Below, in pieces: positions 7,085-8,649 of a stretch of DNA of 8,649 bases. A program made the translations under genes and the position numbers. The first letter of the stretch is position 1. Every line of letters begins with the position of its first letter. Under the pieces are notes generated by a model. It did no database searches and was not told where the DNA came from. It saw nothing but the letters and a program-made list of their open reading frames with translations. Origin of the DNA: Treponema sp. (GTDB taxonomy: Bacteria; Spirochaetota; Spirochaetia; Treponematales; Treponemataceae); NCBI GenBank assembly GCA_017453705.1, contig JAFTEK010000126.1, forward strand, positions 1 through 8,649. Direction: 5' to 3'.

Positions 7085-7132
7085 GGCAAGACATTTGACA
7101 GTCTCCATTCCGTGAGTCCCAATTGTTTCTTC

Positions 7133-7161
7133 TTGTAAACTCATTATTTATGTGCTATCCT
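7133..7161 (+). promoter_or_regulatory. Possible promoter of the acetylesterase gene
   Basis: TTGTAA (7133-7138) and TATCCT (7156-7161) each match consensus at four of six positions with a 17-nt spacer. Transcription would begin at about 7168, the first base of the ATG, giving a leaderless message. A perfect TTGACA also occurs at 7095-7100 but has only CCCAAT at the right distance. The rest of the 124-bp divergent gap (7044-7167) shows no other clear element. Confidence 0.3.
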
Positions 7162-7167
7162 GTGTAT

Positions 7168-8649
7168 ATGTTCAGCGTATCACCCCTTTTCTCCAACGAC
7201 TGCGTGCTACAGCGCGAAAAGATAATAACCATATTCGGCGAAGGCAGCGATGGTCTGGAAGTGCAGGCCGTCCTCAAAGACAAAGACGGCAGGATAACAG
7301 GCAAGAACAAGACCACGGCCAAAAACGGAAGCTGGCAGCTCCTGCTGGAAGAACAGCGGGCCATGACAGGGGCGACCCTCGTGGTCTCATGCAAGGAAAG
7401 CAAAAGGGTATTCTACAACATAGCCATTGGCGAAGTCTGGCTTGCAGGCGGCCAGTCCAACATGGAATTTGAGCTTGGGAACAGCACCGAGGGGCCTATA
7501 GAGCTGGAAAATGAAAGCTCCCCGAATGTACGTTTCTTCTATACAAAGAAAAACTCATGGATGGACAAGAAATTCTATGAGGAAGAACGCTACAACTCAT
7601 GGCAAGTCTGGGGCAGCGAGGAAGCACACACATGGTCAGCCGTGGGCTATTTCTTTGCCAAAAAGCTCGCCCGCGACCTGGGGGTGACAGTAGGCATAAT
7701 CGGATGCAACAAGGGGGGCACATCAGCTTCATGCTGGATGTCCCGCGAGGCCCTGTCCCAGGACACAGGCTTAAAGTCATATCTCGACGAATACGAGAAG
7801 GCCGTTGAGGGCAAGAGCGAGCAAGAGCAGATAAAGGAATATGATGCATACGAGAAGGAACAGTCCGTCTGGGACAAAAAATACGCCGATCTCCAGAAAG
7901 AAGAGCCTGGTATCACGTGGGAACAGGCGGAAAAGAAGCTAGGGAAGAACCCCTGGCCAGGCCCCATGGGTTGCAAAAACCCCTACCAGCCCACGGCCCT
8001 CTACAAATCCATGGTCATACGGACAGCCCCCTACACCATCCGGGGAGTCCTATTTTACCAGGGCGAGAGCGATGACCACAAGCCCACGCTCTACTACAGG
8101 CTTTTCTCCAAGCTGATTGACTGCTGGAGGAGCCTATGGAAAGATGACAGCCTGCCTTTCGTATTTGTCCAGCTGCCCATGCACCGTTACGAGGGTGACA
8201 AAGACTTCAAGAACTGGTGCCTCATCAGGGAAGCGCAGGATATGGTGGCCGCAAGGGTCAGGAACACGAGCATGGCCAGCATACTGGATCAGGGACAGTA
8301 CAGCGACATCCACCCCAAGATAAAGAAGCTCGTAGGCGAGCGCATGGAAGTCTCCGCACTGGATTTAGTGTACAGGCGGATACGCAAGGAAGAGGCGGTC
8401 AGCCCGTCACTAAAGAGCTGGATTACAGATGAGAACATGATGATACTGAGCTTCAGCAATGCGGAAGAGGGCTTCTTCTTTAAAAAGGACGAGGAGGAGC
8501 TTAACAACTACATCAAGCTGGAATCCCTTGTAGGCAACATAATCTCAGACGATTTCTCAGGCTTTGAGATAGCAGGTCCCGATGGTGTATACTACCCGGC
8601 CAAGGTTGAAGAAGTGGAAGGGCACACGGACAGGCTTATTCTAAGCAGC
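7168..8649 (+). CDS. Sialate O-acetylesterase-type carbohydrate esterase (SASA/DUF303), C-terminus beyond window
   Basis: The frame is open from ATG 7168 to the right edge, 494 codons. The motifs follow the SASA/sialate O-acetylesterase family: GGQSNMEF (95-102) with nucleophile Ser97, GCNKGGTSASCW (179-190) with the Gly-rich oxyanion region, GVLFYQGESD (293-302), and DIHPK (380-384) with probable catalytic His382 and Asp380. These SGNH-like enzymes remove O-acetyl groups from sialic acids or from plant polysaccharides such as xylan; the substrate cannot be told here. There is an N-terminal beta-rich region with VLQR near 14-17 and a charged, helical insertion around 205-250. No signal peptide is seen, so the enzyme is probably cytoplasmic and would act on imported oligosaccharides. 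ATG 7150 and GTG 7162 are alternative in-frame starts; none has a ribosome binding site. The gene is divergent from murG. Confidence 0.88.
   Translation, partial: MFSVSPLFSNDCVLQREKIITIFGEGSDGLEVQAVLKDKDGRITGKNKTTAKNGSWQLLLEEQRAMTGATLVVSCKESKRVFYNIAIGEVWLAGGQSNMEFELGNSTEGPIELENESSPNVRFFYTKKNSWMDKKFYEEERYNSWQVWGSEEAHTWSAVGYFFAKKLARDLGVTVGIIGCNKGGTSASCWMSREALSQDTGLKSYLDEYEKAVEGKSEQEQIKEYDAYEKEQSVWDKKYADLQKEEPGITWEQAEKKLGKNPWPGPMGCKNPYQPTALYKSMVIRTAPYTIRGVLFYQGESDDHKPTLYYRLFSKLIDCWRSLWKDDSLPFVFVQLPMHRYEGDKDFKNWCLIREAQDMVAARVRNTSMASILDQGQYSDIHPKIKKLVGERMEVSALDLVYRRIRKEEAVSPSLKSWITDENMMILSFSNAEEGFFFKKDEEELNNYIKLESLVGNIISDDFSGFEIAGPDGVYYPAKVEEVEGHTDRLILSS

Noticed and set aside
7095..7100. Perfect TTGACA on the plus strand in the divergent gap.
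   Set aside because: The best -10 at 17 nt is CCCAAT, a poor match, so it is probably chance.

Overview
The window reads as a chromosomal segment of a bacterium of about 50% GC, most plausibly a spirochaete related to Treponema. The support for this is indirect. The order murG, cvpA, DNA polymerase III delta'-like matches what I recall from treponemes. MurG carries an atypical UDP-sugar site (SRSGANSIWE), and Ile ATA and Arg AGG codons are frequent throughout. No rRNA, tRNA, mobile element or CRISPR array is visible. Codon use looks similar in all genes, so nothing suggests recent transfer.

Layout: five genes lie head to tail on the minus strand (7043 down to 1) and one gene runs on the plus strand (7168 to the right edge). 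The minus-strand run begins at a good sigma70-type promoter (TTTACT, 17 nt, TATAAT). It then holds murG (peptidoglycan lipid II synthesis), cvpA (membrane protein, start overlapping murG), a divergent DNA polymerase III delta'-like clamp-loader gene (8-nt overlap with cvpA), a 77-nt gap, a secreted amino-acid-type solute-binding protein, and a very large open frame from 3209 that leaves the left edge of the window. The plus-strand gene encodes a SASA/DUF303 sialate O-acetylesterase-type carbohydrate esterase without a signal peptide and is cut by the right edge.

The outstanding feature is the large frame at 1-3209. One uninterrupted reading frame of at least 1069 codons joins four parts: a full-length SDF/DAACS (glutamate/dicarboxylate-type) symporter domain, an Ala/Pro-rich linker, a membrane-anchored dCache domain carrying what looks like the complete amino-acid-binding motif, and a HAMP segment with a class III adenylate/guanylate cyclase domain. 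The gene just upstream encodes an amino-acid-type periplasmic binding protein with no ABC permease or ATPase beside it, and the two are probably translationally coupled. Together they look like a two-gene amino-acid (or dicarboxylate) transport and sensing system that writes its output as cyclic nucleotide. Several residues that bind cations or substrate in well-studied SDF transporters are replaced, so the transporter-like part may have unusual coupling or act mainly as a sensor ('transceptor'). The functional link is inference; the domain order and the open frame are read directly from the sequence.
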